Shown here: positions 9,209 through 17,006 of the stretch, one piece after another
Layout of the letters: each line of letters begins with the position of its first letter
How positions within the stretch are numbered: the stretch's first letter is position 1
DNA from: Pseudomonadales bacterium
GTDB lineage: Bacteria; Pseudomonadota; Gammaproteobacteria; Pseudomonadales; Azotimanducaceae
Length of the DNA: 38,698 bases
Direction of reading: 5' to 3'
Assembly: GCA_022827245.1 (NCBI GenBank)
Contig: JAJDTI010000185.1
Location: 1 to 38,698, forward strand
The notes under the pieces: model-generated
What the model was told of the DNA's origin: nothing
The model's input: only the letters and a program-made list of their open reading frames with translations
Databases searched by the model: none
Position numbers and translations under genes: made by a program

Positions 9209-9559
9209 ATGGACCGAATCACCGTCTATCACAACCCCGGCTGAGGCAAATCACGCGGCGCGCTGGAGATCCTGCGCGAGCGAGACGTCGAGTTCGATGT
9301 CGTGCAATACCTCAAGACCCCGCTGGACGAGGACGCCCTGCGGGAGATTCTCGGCATGGTGGACGCGTCCCCGGGGGACCTCGTCCGCAAGGACAAGCAC
9401 TTCAAGGACCTCGGGCTGAACGCGGCCGACTACACCACCGTGGACGCGGTGGTGAAGCTGCTGGCGGAGCATCCCCGCCTCATGCAGCGCCCGATCGCCG
9501 TGCGCGGCGCCCGCGCCGTCATCGGCCGCCCCTCGGAGAACGTCGAGGAGCTCCTTTAG
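9209..9559 (+). CDS. arsC: ArsC-family (YfgD-like) reductase, probable selenoprotein with Sec12 encoded by TGA
   Basis: Reading from ATG 9209 through the in-frame TGA at 9242-9244 gives one continuous 116-residue protein. That is the normal length of YfgD-type ArsC proteins (thioredoxin fold, glutaredoxin-coupled reductases). The N-terminus is MDRITVYHNPG-U-GKSRGAL; E. coli YfgD has YHNPRCSKSR at the same place. The TGA therefore sits exactly on the catalytic Cys of the H-x3-C-x3-R motif, and H8 and R16 are kept. The rest is intact to the family end, including the RPI strand and IGRPSENVEELL. A SECIS-like stem-loop follows the TGA. GGAG before the ATG supports the start. Conventional calling would begin at GTG 9302 and lose the active site. 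The NHL gene follows after 30 bp. The alternative is a nonsense mutation or a sequencing error in a Cys codon. Whether it reduces arsenate or another thiol substrate is unknown. Confidence 0.82.
9254..9282 (+). promoter_or_regulatory. SECIS-like stem-loop downstream of the ArsC-like TGA
   Basis: Lower stem 9254-9256 pairs with 9280-9282 (CGC/GCG). After a small internal loop, the upper stem 9259-9263 pairs with 9274-9278 (CGCGC/GCGCG, 5 bp). The apical loop is 9264-9273 with G as its second base. There are 19 nt between the TGA and the loop. The bacterial SECIS model asks for a loop 16-37 nt after UGA with G in its first two bases. GC-rich sequence forms hairpins easily, so this supports but does not prove recoding. 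Confidence 0.55.
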
Positions 9560-9589
9560 CTCGGGGCTGTCGATCTCGCGGGACGTGTA

Positions 9590-10558
9590 ATGACACGCAT
9601 AGAGTTCGAAGTCGTCGAAGGCTGGGAGAAACTCCCGGAGGGGTGGAGCTTCGTCGAGGTCGCCGGCGTCGCGACCGACTCCCGCGACCGCGTCTACGCC
9701 TTCAACCGCGGCGAACACCCGATGATCGTGTTCGACAGCGACGGCAACTTCCTCGACGCGTGGGGCGAAGGCGTCTTCACCAATCCCCACGGCCTCTACA
9801 TCGGCCCCGACGACCGCCTCTACGCCGCCGACAACTTCGACCACACGGTGCGGATCTTCGAGCCGGACGGGACGCTGCTCGACACGCTCGGCGAGAAGGA
9901 CGCGCCGGCCGAGACGGGCTTCGAGCCGGGCAGGACGCCGGTGCAGTACGGCGGCGGACCGTTCAACATGGTGACGAACGTCGCCCTGGACGCGGCGGGA
10001 GACCTGTTCATCGCAGACGGCTACGGCAACGCCCGCGTACACAAGTTCACGGCCGGCGGCGACCACCTGTTCTCCTGGGGCGAGCCGGGCACCGGTCCGG
10101 GGGAGTTCCGGCTGCCGCACGCGATTGCGGTGGACCAGGACGACCGGGTGCTGGTCGCGGACCGGGAGAACTCGCGTATCCAGGTCTTTCGGCCGGACGG
10201 CACGTACCTCACGGAGTGGACGCACGTCACCCGGCCCGACGATCTCTTCATCGATCCCGACGGCCTGCTCTACGTGGCCGAACTCGGTGAAATCGCGGGT
10301 CGGAGCCCCGACACCGAGATCCTCCCCCACATGCCCCACGCCAGCGTGGCGATCCTCGAACTCGACGGCGCCCTGGTCACGCGTTTCGGCGGCGACGACC
10401 CGGTGCGCCCGGGGAACTTCTTCGCGCCCCACGGCATCTGGGCGGACGCCCGGGGGGACCTGTACGTGGCGGAGGTGGTCTACAGCGGCGGCGGCAACCG
10501 CGGCCTCGTCCCCCTCGACTGCCACGCGTTGCAGAAGTTCGTTCGGATACGTCGCTAG
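9590..10558 (+). CDS. NHL-repeat beta-propeller protein (peptidyl-hydroxyglycine lyase-like)
   Basis: A 322-residue protein made almost entirely of NHL repeats, about six. Each has the pattern A/D-x-x-G/D-D/N-R-V/L-Y-V/A-A-D followed by I-x-V/I-F-x-P/S-D-G, for example DDRLYAADNFDHTVRIFEPD and DDRVLVADRENSRIQVF. The overall layout matches bacterial relatives of the peptidyl-alpha-hydroxyglycine alpha-amidating lyase domain, often annotated as 6-bladed propellers. No signal peptide is evident, so it is predicted cytoplasmic. It starts 30 bp after the ArsC-like gene, likely on the same transcript, and ends 36 bp before the convergent alcohol dehydrogenase gene. Lyase activity is not established for these bacterial homologues. 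Confidence 0.85.
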   Translation: MTRIEFEVVEGWEKLPEGWSFVEVAGVATDSRDRVYAFNRGEHPMIVFDSDGNFLDAWGEGVFTNPHGLYIGPDDRLYAADNFDHTVRIFEPDGTLLDTLGEKDAPAETGFEPGRTPVQYGGGPFNMVTNVALDAAGDLFIADGYGNARVHKFTAGGDHLFSWGEPGTGPGEFRLPHAIAVDQDDRVLVADRENSRIQVFRPDGTYLTEWTHVTRPDDLFIDPDGLLYVAELGEIAGRSPDTEILPHMPHASVAILELDGALVTRFGGDDPVRPGNFFAPHGIWADARGDLYVAEVVYSGGGNRGLVPLDCHALQKFVRIRR

Positions 10559-10594
10559 GCCTCTGGGTCCCGCTCCACTCCGGCTCGCCGGCCC

Positions 10595-11731
10595 TCAGGA
10601 GAGCGCGATCTCGAACAGCCGCTGAAAGTCTCCTTCCGAACACGGCCGGGGGTTCGTGAACGTGCAGACGTCCTTGGCGGCGTGCTCCGCAAGGCCTGGC
10701 GCGGCCTCGGGCTGGACACCCATCTCGCCCAGCCCCCCGGGCAGTCCGATCGCAGCGTTGAACTCTCGAATGACCTCCGCCGGATCCGCCGCGGCGTCGC
10801 AACCCATCGCAGCGTTGAGCCGCGCGTACTTGTCACCCACGTGATCGCGATTGAAGTCGAGAATCGTGGGGAGCAGGACCGCGTTCAAGGTACCGTGGTG
10901 CAGGCGAAGGGTCTGATCGGCGCCGCAGGCGTGGCTCATGGAGTGGACCGCCCCCAGCCCCTTGCTGAAGGCCATGGCGCCTTCGGTGGCAGCCATCATC
11001 ATGTGCCACCGGGCATCCTTGTCGCTGCCGTCCTGAACCGCTCGCAGGAGATGGCCCTCCCGGATTCCCCGCTCGATGCCGTCACAGGCGACCGCTTCCG
11101 CAGGGGGATTCACCTGGGGAGAGAGCAGCGCCTCGATGCAATGCGTCATCGCGTCCATGCCGGTTGCCGCCGTCAGGCGCGGCGGCAGGCCGAGGGTCAG
11201 GCTGGGGTCGCACACGGCGGTGCGCGGGACCAGGTGGCGACTCGCGAGGATCAGCTTCTCGCCGTTGGCCATGATGATGACCGCGCCGCTCGAGACCTCG
11301 CTACCCGTGCCCGCCGTGGTGGGGATGGCGACCAGCGGCGCGACGGGGCCGATCTTCGCGGTGCCGCCGAGCCCGGCGGTGTACTCCAGCAGGTCCCCTT
11401 CGTGCGTCACTGCCAGGGCCACGGCCTTGGCGAGGTCCATCGAGGAGCCGCCGCCGAAAGCGACGACCCCATCGCACCCCTCCTCGCGATACACGGCGGC
11501 CGCCTGTTCCACGGCCGCCTGGGTGGGGTTCTCCGGCGTTCCGTCGAAGATCACCGGTGCGCGCTCGTTGCCGAGTGTGCCGGCCAGTTCCGTGACCATG
11601 CCCAGCTCGACGAGCCCCCGGTCCGTACACAGCAGGGGGCGCTTGATCCCGTGCAGCTCGAGGACCCGGCCGAGATTCTGGCTGGCCCCGTGGTCGAAGA
11701 TCGTCTGGGTCAGGTAGGTCAGCGTGGCCAT
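10595..11731 (-). CDS. Iron-containing (group III) alcohol dehydrogenase
   Basis: A 378-residue protein beginning MATLTYLTQTIFDHGASQNL. The NAD(P)-binding signature GGGSSMDLAKAVA lies near residue 100, with AIPTTAGTGSEVS next. The metal-binding residues of the family are visible in GMDAMTHCIEA (Asp and His), AVHSMSHA (His) and LHHGTLNAV (His). It oxidises primary alcohols or reduces aldehydes in the cytoplasm using Fe(II) or Zn. Much longer ORFs in the same frame run upstream, but the ATG at 11731 is where family similarity begins. It diverges from the DUF2946-like gene at 11803. The exact alcohol is unknown. Confidence 0.92.
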   Translation of the reverse strand: MATLTYLTQTIFDHGASQNLGRVLELHGIKRPLLCTDRGLVELGMVTELAGTLGNERAPVIFDGTPENPTQAAVEQAAAVYREEGCDGVVAFGGGSSMDLAKAVALAVTHEGDLLEYTAGLGGTAKIGPVAPLVAIPTTAGTGSEVSSGAVIIMANGEKLILASRHLVPRTAVCDPSLTLGLPPRLTAATGMDAMTHCIEALLSPQVNPPAEAVACDGIERGIREGHLLRAVQDGSDKDARWHMMMAATEGAMAFSKGLGAVHSMSHACGADQTLRLHHGTLNAVLLPTILDFNRDHVGDKYARLNAAMGCDAAADPAEVIREFNAAIGLPGGLGEMGVQPEAAPGLAEHAAKDVCTFTNPRPCSEGDFQRLFEIALS

Positions 11732-11762
11732 TGGGGAACTCTCTGAGGTGCGGAGGGAGCGA

Positions 11763-11773
11763 TATGTTATAAC
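11763..11773. promoter_or_regulatory. GTTATAAC palindrome in divergent promoter region
   Basis: GTTATAAC at 11766-11773 is a perfect 8-bp palindrome in an otherwise GC-rich 71-bp gap between two divergent genes. TATGTT or TATAAC could serve as a -10 element. The half-site GTTATA is the core of Zur boxes, which fits the metal-uptake genes downstream, but the usual longer spacing of a Zur box is missing. Confidence 0.3.
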
Positions 11774-11802
11774 GTTCCCTCGGACGATCGCGATATCGAC
11801 GT

Positions 11803-12126
11803 ATGACGGGCATGCCACGCGGACTTCGCCGCCCGCGGCAGCGATTTGCCTCGCTTGTCGCCTCCCTTGCCGTCTCCCTTGGCATAACGGCGCTGTGCGT
11901 CGGGCAGGTGATCGCCGCCTCGCACCTGCACCTCGACGAACACGAAGAGGAGGACTGCCCGGTCTGTGCAGTCTTCGAGCCAGGGCATGTCCCGGAGGTC
12001 GGTGGGATCGGCGCCGAGCCGTCCCAATGGCGCCGCTCCGACGACCTGCCGGTGCTCTCGGCCGTCCTTCCCCTCCGACCATACGAACCCGGCCGGCCTC
12101 GCGCTCCTCCCGCCACCGCCTCCTGA
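11803..12126 (+). CDS. Small secreted His/Cys-rich protein (DUF2946-like)
   Basis: A 107-residue protein with a basic N-terminus, then one hydrophobic segment (FASLVASLAVSLGITALCVG, about residues 15-34) that is a signal peptide or anchor. After it comes an acidic metal-ligand cluster, HLHLDEHEEEDCPVC. Small proteins with this arrangement (DUF2946-like) commonly precede TonB receptors in copper- or zinc-responsive operons and may bind metal in the periplasm. The C-terminal third is Pro/Arg-rich with no visible domain. No good ribosome-binding site precedes the ATG. It is 71 bp upstream of the TonB receptor gene, on the same strand. Confidence 0.7.
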   Translation: MTGMPRGLRRPRQRFASLVASLAVSLGITALCVGQVIAASHLHLDEHEEEDCPVCAVFEPGHVPEVGGIGAEPSQWRRSDDLPVLSAVLPLRPYEPGRPRAPPATAS

Positions 12127-12197
12127 CCCGATGCACGCAGCCTTGCGCGGTCGCCCGTGGGCGTTCTCGCGCGTGTTCGTTTACCTGGAGGTAGCAA

Positions 12198-14186
12198 ATG
12201 AAACGCAAACAACTGTCCGTGTTCGCAGCGGCGCCGTGGCTCGTTGCAGCCGCGATGGCCGCGGGAGCCTCGGCGGAAGAAGAGCCGGGGCTCGTCGAGG
12301 AGGTCATCGTGCTCGGCGAACGCCTCGAAGAGACCATCCCGCTGGACCTGCAGCAGTTCGGCAACCGTGTGGAAGTCATCACGGCGGCCGACCTGCAGCT
12401 CGGCGGCTTCAACGACGTGGCGCAGAGCCTGCAGATGAAGGTCCCCGGACTCTACCTGGCGCCCAAGAACGGCGCCTTCGACTACGTGGGCTGCTCGCTG
12501 CAGGGCTCGCGGTGCCAGGACATCCTCTGGCTGATCGACGGCGTCAGGATCAACAACCGGCTGTACAACTCGACCAGCCCCCTGGACACCGTGCCCGCCC
12601 ACATGGTGGAACGCATCGAAGTCCTCTACGGCGGCCAGGGGATCTTCTACGGCACGCAGTCGGTGGCCGGGGTGGTGAACGTCGTGACCAAGTCCTTCTC
12701 GGACAGCCCCCAGGGACGGGTCGGACTCTCCGTGGACGGCAATGACGGCGTCCACGCAAATGTCGATTATCGAGGGGCGGCGGACGGTCACCAGTTCGTG
12801 GTCTACGCCTCGAGCGACGAGGCCGACGGAATTCGACCGTACAGGAGCGAGGACATACAGCCCAGTGCCACCGACCGGGACCGAGGCTACGACGTCACCA
12901 TGTTCGGTCTGAAGTACGCGTACGACATCGGTGAACGTTCGCGGCTGTCGCTTCACTATCAGCACACCGACGCCCAGCTCGACTTCGCGCGTTCCTATCT
13001 CAACTACGACACCTACAACGACCGCGACGAGGACATCGTGACGCTCAAGTACGACCTGCAGGCGACCGACAACATCGGCCTGTTCGTCAAGGCGTACTCG
13101 CATACCTGGGACACCGACTACACTCGAATCTACAACGTCCTGGACGACAGCGGAGCCGTCACCGGCGATCTGCGAACGGTCAACAAGGATACGTACTGGG
13201 GCTACGAGGACTACGGGCTGACGGCCATGACGCGGGTCGAGACCGGGGGTGGCTTCGACTTTGCGGCGGGATACGAACACCAGCGCTTCTCCGGGAGCGA
13301 CGATGTCCTGCTGATCGCGGACCAGACCGAATCGGTGAACGCGTTCTTCGGCCAGCTCAGGACCAACGAGAACCTCCTTGCCAATACGCGGATGGCGGTT
13401 GGAGTCCGCCACAACCGCCCGAGCGGAGACGGCGACGTTACCGTCGGCAACTTCAGCCTGCGGCACGACTTCAGCGCCTCCGTCTATCTTCGCGGCAGCG
13501 CCGGCACGTCCTTCCGGCTGCCGGACGCGTGGCAGCTCTACGGCAACGACCCCTGCTGCACGCTGGGGAACCCGGACCTCGAAGGCGAAAAGAGCCGCAA
13601 CGTCAACGTGGCCCTCGGCGGCCGGAGAGGATCCGATCTGCGCTGGGAGGTAACCGCGTTTCGGCGGGCGGTAGACGATCTGATCGGCGTCGTCGACGGG
13701 ATGCGGGTCAACACCGATCGCACGGTGGACTTCGACGGGTGGGAGTTCAACCTGGGCTACGAGTTCAATCCGGACTGGACCGCCAGCATCAACTACGTCT
13801 CGACGAGCGCGGAGGCCAAGGGCTCCAGCGAACAGATCACCGACGTGCCGGAGAGCATTCTCAAGGCCAGCGTGACGTATCGTTCGGCCAGCTCGCCCCT
13901 CGAGTTCGTCGCGTCCCTCGTGAACGTGGGAGACCTCTACGACTCGGTCTCCGGGGGCATCGGCCGCCTGGAGCACGGCGGGTACACCGTCCTCGATCTC
14001 GGTGCAGCCTATCGGTTCGGAGGCGAGGACCGTCACCGCATCGGCATCCGGCTCGAGAACGCCCTGGACGAGGATTACGCTTCGTCACTCGGACGAGGCA
14101 CCATGGACGTTGGCGGCGGTTACTATGCCTATGCGAACGTGGGCACGCCGCGGACTCTGCACGTCTCCTATGCCTACCGGCTGTAA
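12198..14186 (+). CDS. TonB-dependent outer-membrane receptor
   Basis: A 662-residue protein. The signal peptide runs to about residue 27 and is followed by a TonB-box-like VEEVIVLGERLEE. The plug domain follows (VEVITAADLQ, VPGLYLAP, DILWLIDGVRINN, ERIEVLYGGQGIFYGTQSVAGVVNVVTK), then a 22-strand-type beta barrel rich in alternating aromatic residues, ending in YAYRL. GGAGGT seven bases before the ATG is an excellent ribosome-binding site. The plug holds a Cys pair (VGCSLQGSRC) that could form a disulfide or touch the ligand. With the DUF2946-like and PepSY neighbours, the most likely cargo is a metal or metal chelate (iron, zinc or copper), but the ligand is not identifiable. The barrel itself is unambiguous. 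Confidence 0.93.
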   Translation: MKRKQLSVFAAAPWLVAAAMAAGASAEEEPGLVEEVIVLGERLEETIPLDLQQFGNRVEVITAADLQLGGFNDVAQSLQMKVPGLYLAPKNGAFDYVGCSLQGSRCQDILWLIDGVRINNRLYNSTSPLDTVPAHMVERIEVLYGGQGIFYGTQSVAGVVNVVTKSFSDSPQGRVGLSVDGNDGVHANVDYRGAADGHQFVVYASSDEADGIRPYRSEDIQPSATDRDRGYDVTMFGLKYAYDIGERSRLSLHYQHTDAQLDFARSYLNYDTYNDRDEDIVTLKYDLQATDNIGLFVKAYSHTWDTDYTRIYNVLDDSGAVTGDLRTVNKDTYWGYEDYGLTAMTRVETGGGFDFAAGYEHQRFSGSDDVLLIADQTESVNAFFGQLRTNENLLANTRMAVGVRHNRPSGDGDVTVGNFSLRHDFSASVYLRGSAGTSFRLPDAWQLYGNDPCCTLGNPDLEGEKSRNVNVALGGRRGSDLRWEVTAFRRAVDDLIGVVDGMRVNTDRTVDFDGWEFNLGYEFNPDWTASINYVSTSAEAKGSSEQITDVPESILKASVTYRSASSPLEFVASLVNVGDLYDSVSGGIGRLEHGGYTVLDLGAAYRFGGEDRHRIGIRLENALDEDYASSLGRGTMDVGGGYYAYANVGTPRTLHVSYAYRL

Positions 14187-14195
14187 CACGGTCGA

Positions 14196-14231
14196 GCCGG
14201 TCGTGCGGATCGGGAGAACCGCACGACCGGC
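14196..14231 (+). terminator. Strong 13-bp perfect hairpin between receptor and PepSY genes
   Basis: 14196-14208 pairs perfectly with 14219-14231 around a 10-base loop, nine bases after the TonB receptor stop codon and 30 bases before the next ATG. No T-run follows, so it is not a textbook intrinsic terminator. It could terminate or attenuate transcription, or protect the 3' end of the receptor mRNA so that receptor outnumbers the PepSY protein. Confidence 0.6.
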
Positions 14232-14261
14232 CGGGTTCTGCGGCGGCGGAGCGTTTGCCAC

Positions 14262-15758
14262 ATGATCCGATTGCTGTTCCTGATTCACAGGTACCTGGGC
14301 ATCGCGCTCGGCGTGGTCGTCTCCCTTTGGTGCCTGTCGGGCTTCGTGATGATGTACGAGCAGTATCCGGAGCTCGACGACACCGAGCGCCTTGCCGGCC
14401 TGGAACCCCTGGACCTGGCCGGGTGCTGCCGGCTACCCGACGACTTCGGCAACATCGACGTCGATGGATTCCGGCTGGAGATGATGGCGGGCACGCCGGT
14501 GCTCCGCCTGATGGACGGTCGCCGCCAGCACGTCATCGACCTGCGGGACGGCGACTACCTGCGCAGGTTCGACTCGGCCGCTGCCCGGTCCGTCGCGGCC
14601 ACGGCGGCGCCGGGATACGGTTTGCAGGGCGCCCCGAGGCTGGTCGAGGTGCTCGAACGCGACCAATGGACGGTCTACGCCAGCTACCACCCCCACCGCC
14701 CGTTGTATCACTTCGCGATGGACGATCCCTCCGGCACGGAGTTGTACGTTTCCAGTACCACCGGAGAAGTTGTCCAGATGACGACTTTCAGGCAGCGGTT
14801 CCTGAACTGGATTGGCGCGGTGGTCCACTGGCTGTATCCCACGGTGCTGCGTCAGCACACGGGCGTCTGGCAGCAGGTGGTCATCTGGCTGACCATCGTG
14901 AGCCTGTTCCTGACCGTCATCGGTGCCTACATCGGGCTGCGACAGTTCAAGACGCGGCGCAACGGCCGCCGCTCACCCTACCGAGGATGGGGTTTGTGGC
15001 ATCACTACGCCGGTCTCGTCTTCGGTCTCTTCACCTTGACGTGGCTGGTCAGCGGTCTGTTCTCGATGAGCCCCTTCGGGGCCCTGGAAGGCCGCGGATT
15101 CGGTGTCGAGCACCAGCGGCTGAAGGGCGGCGCCGTGAACTTCGAGCATGCCAGGACGTTCGTGAGCGCCATTCCGGTGGATGCGATTCCGAGTTCCACC
15201 GTACGTCTGGACATGTCGATGGTCGGGGCACAGCTCTACGCGGTCGCTCTCGACAAGGAGGGAGCGCGCGTGCGTCTCAACGCCGGGACGCTGAGTCCGG
15301 CAGCGCTGTCCGAGGGTTTCTTCGCACAGGCGGCGAGCGTCATGCGGCCCGATGTGGCCGTCACGGAAGCGGGCTGGCTGACCGAGGACGATGCCTACTA
15401 CTTCAGTCACCACGACGAGAGGCGTTTCCCGGTGTTCAGGATTCAGTACGGGGACGGCGAGAGGTTCTACCTGGACAGCGTCACCGGCGAGCTCTCCTAC
15501 GCGGTGGACCGCGAGCGGCAGTGGTTGCGCTGGATCTTCCACGCTCTCCACAGGGGCGATTTCGCGGCCCTCGTACGAAGCCGACCGATCTGGGACCTGA
15601 TGATGTGGTCGTTGATGCTCGGAGTAACCGTTTGCGTCCTTACCGGTACCTGGATGGGATTCCAGCGCGTCGCGAGGGCCACGAGGAGGACTCCCGGCCC
15701 TGCCCGGGACCCAAGCCTTGCGCCCCGCGCCGGTGTCCGGCCGCAGCAGACGGGCTAG
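14262..15758 (+). CDS. PepSY-associated transmembrane protein
   Basis: A 498-residue inner-membrane protein beginning MIRLLFLIHRYLGIALGVVV. The HRYLGIALG segment with conserved His in the first helix, a large periplasmic PepSY portion with SSTTGEVVQMTTFRQRFLNW, and helices near residues 200-225, 245-270 and 445-470 are typical of PepSY_TM proteins. These sit beside TonB receptors and are thought to move electrons to reduce ferric siderophores or other metal complexes in the periplasm, using haem bound by helix His residues. A second PepSY-like half (DSVTGELSYAVDRERQWLRW) follows. It is 75 bp after the receptor gene, separated from it by a hairpin. Confidence 0.87.
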   Translation: MIRLLFLIHRYLGIALGVVVSLWCLSGFVMMYEQYPELDDTERLAGLEPLDLAGCCRLPDDFGNIDVDGFRLEMMAGTPVLRLMDGRRQHVIDLRDGDYLRRFDSAAARSVAATAAPGYGLQGAPRLVEVLERDQWTVYASYHPHRPLYHFAMDDPSGTELYVSSTTGEVVQMTTFRQRFLNWIGAVVHWLYPTVLRQHTGVWQQVVIWLTIVSLFLTVIGAYIGLRQFKTRRNGRRSPYRGWGLWHHYAGLVFGLFTLTWLVSGLFSMSPFGALEGRGFGVEHQRLKGGAVNFEHARTFVSAIPVDAIPSSTVRLDMSMVGAQLYAVALDKEGARVRLNAGTLSPAALSEGFFAQAASVMRPDVAVTEAGWLTEDDAYYFSHHDERRFPVFRIQYGDGERFYLDSVTGELSYAVDRERQWLRWIFHALHRGDFAALVRSRPIWDLMMWSLMLGVTVCVLTGTWMGFQRVARATRRTPGPARDPSLAPRAGVRPQQTG

Positions 15759-15769
15759 TTGTAGCTCGT

Positions 15770-15784
15770 GGCCCGGCGCGGGCC
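15770..15784. terminator. GC hairpin between convergent genes
   Basis: GGCCCG and CGGGCC pair around a three-base loop in the 32-bp gap between two convergent genes. It is short and lacks a T-run on either strand, so it is a weak candidate for a bidirectional terminator. Confidence 0.35.
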
Positions 15785-15790
15785 CTCAAC

Positions 15791-16930
15791 TCAAAGACAC
15801 TCGAACACCGTGCGCACCAGGCGATTGCCGCGGGTGTCGGCTTCGATGCCCGGCTGCATCTGGTTCATGGCGTAGCCGATGCCGAGGCGTCGCTCCGGGT
15901 CGGCGAAGCCGATGGAGCCGCCCGCGCCGTTGTGGCCGAAGGCGCCCGGATTGCGACCGTACTGGCCGTCGGTGTTGAGATTGATGCCCCGGCCGCGGCG
16001 CATCGGGCGGCCGAGCACGAGGTCGTCGGCCATGCCCCACTCCTCCACGGTCATCGCGGCGATCGTCCGGCGCTCGAGCACGCGCTCCCCGTCCGCCAGT
16101 GCACCGTAGATCCGGGCGATGCCCCGCGCGTTGCCGTGGCCGTTGGCGGCGGCGATCTCGGCGCGGCGCCACGGCGCCGTACAGGCGTCGCCCCAGGGGC
16201 GGATGGACGGGTTCTGCAGGGCGTAACGGAAGAGCGGAGGCATCCTGACGCCGAGGAGCGTGGCCGGATCCGGTTGTCGGCGGGCGTGGTTGGGCCCGAT
16301 GAGGTGCGCGACGCGGTCATGTTCCGAATCCGGCAGCCCGATGTGGAAGTCGGCGTCCAGCGGCCCCGCGATGCGCTCCCGCACGAGTTGGCCGAGGCTC
16401 TTCCCCGTGGTGCGCAGCGCGAGTTCCCCCGCCAGGAATCCCCACAGGATTGCGTGGTATCCCGCCGCGGTGCCCGGCTCCCAGTGCGGCGCCTCGGCGG
16501 CGATGCGCGCGGTCATGCGTGGCCAGTCGTAGAGATCCGGGACGGTGACCCGATCGCGCAGGCCGCAAACCCCGGACTGATGCGACAGGAACTGGCCCAC
16601 GGTGAGTCCGTTGGCGCCGGCCCGAAACTCCGGCCAGTAGTCCCGGACCGGGGCCTCGTAGTCGAGCGCACCGTCCTCGACGGCGGTGGCCAGCGCGGCC
16701 GAAGCGACGCCCTTGGTGGTGGAGTAGACGTTGACGAGCGTGTCCGCGTTCCACGGCCGCGTGCACTCGCGGTCCTGGTAGCCACCCCAGAGGTCGACCA
16801 CGGTCTCGCCCGCGACGACGACGGCGAAGCTGGCGCCGACCTCGATGTCCCCGGTGAAGTTGCGCTCGAACACGTCGCGTACGCGCTCGAAACCCGGGGC
16901 GGTAGCGCCGTGTACGGGAAAGTCGCTCAT
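15791..16930 (-). CDS. Serine hydrolase / beta-lactamase-related esterase
   Basis: A 379-residue protein of the class C beta-lactamase-like family (EstB/LACTB type). The catalytic S70-T-T-K73 motif (VYSTTKGVA) and GHNGAGGS near the C-terminus (the KTG-like third motif) are visible. The second motif Tyr is likely in AGYHAILWG. The start at 16930 (MSDFPVHG) is preceded by GAGGGAGA; the open frame continues 26 codons further but has no better site. There is no signal peptide, so the enzyme is probably cytoplasmic and acts on esters or small lactones rather than cell-wall antibiotics. It diverges from the TauD-like gene at 17007. Confidence 0.87.
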   Translation of the reverse strand: MSDFPVHGATAPGFERVRDVFERNFTGDIEVGASFAVVVAGETVVDLWGGYQDRECTRPWNADTLVNVYSTTKGVASAALATAVEDGALDYEAPVRDYWPEFRAGANGLTVGQFLSHQSGVCGLRDRVTVPDLYDWPRMTARIAAEAPHWEPGTAAGYHAILWGFLAGELALRTTGKSLGQLVRERIAGPLDADFHIGLPDSEHDRVAHLIGPNHARRQPDPATLLGVRMPPLFRYALQNPSIRPWGDACTAPWRRAEIAAANGHGNARGIARIYGALADGERVLERRTIAAMTVEEWGMADDLVLGRPMRRGRGINLNTDGQYGRNPGAFGHNGAGGSIGFADPERRLGIGYAMNQMQPGIEADTRGNRLVRTVFECL

Positions 16931-16992
16931 GTCCAGGTCTCCCTCCCGGCCCGCGGCTCGAACCGCGCAACATACCTCACGCGCGGGGTGCC

Positions 16993-16998
16993 TATAAT
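16993..16998 (+). promoter_or_regulatory. Perfect TATAAT -10 box, leaderless start of the TauD-like gene
   Basis: TATAAT ends nine bases before the ATG at 17007, so transcription should begin at or within a few bases of the start codon. No ribosome-binding site fits between them, which together suggest a leaderless mRNA. The -35 region is poor. Confidence 0.5.
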
Positions 16999-17006
16999 CG
17001 AAACCC

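Noticed and set aside
9242..9244. TGA in the ArsC-like gene as a simple nonsense mutation or pseudogene
   Set aside because: The downstream frame is fully preserved to the family C-terminus with no second lesion, the TGA falls precisely on the catalytic Cys, and a second Sec gene occurs in the window. It cannot be excluded without read data.
12127..12197. A riboswitch (for example cobalamin) ahead of the TonB receptor gene
   Set aside because: The 71-bp gap is far too short for a cobalamin riboswitch, and only a weak short hairpin is visible.
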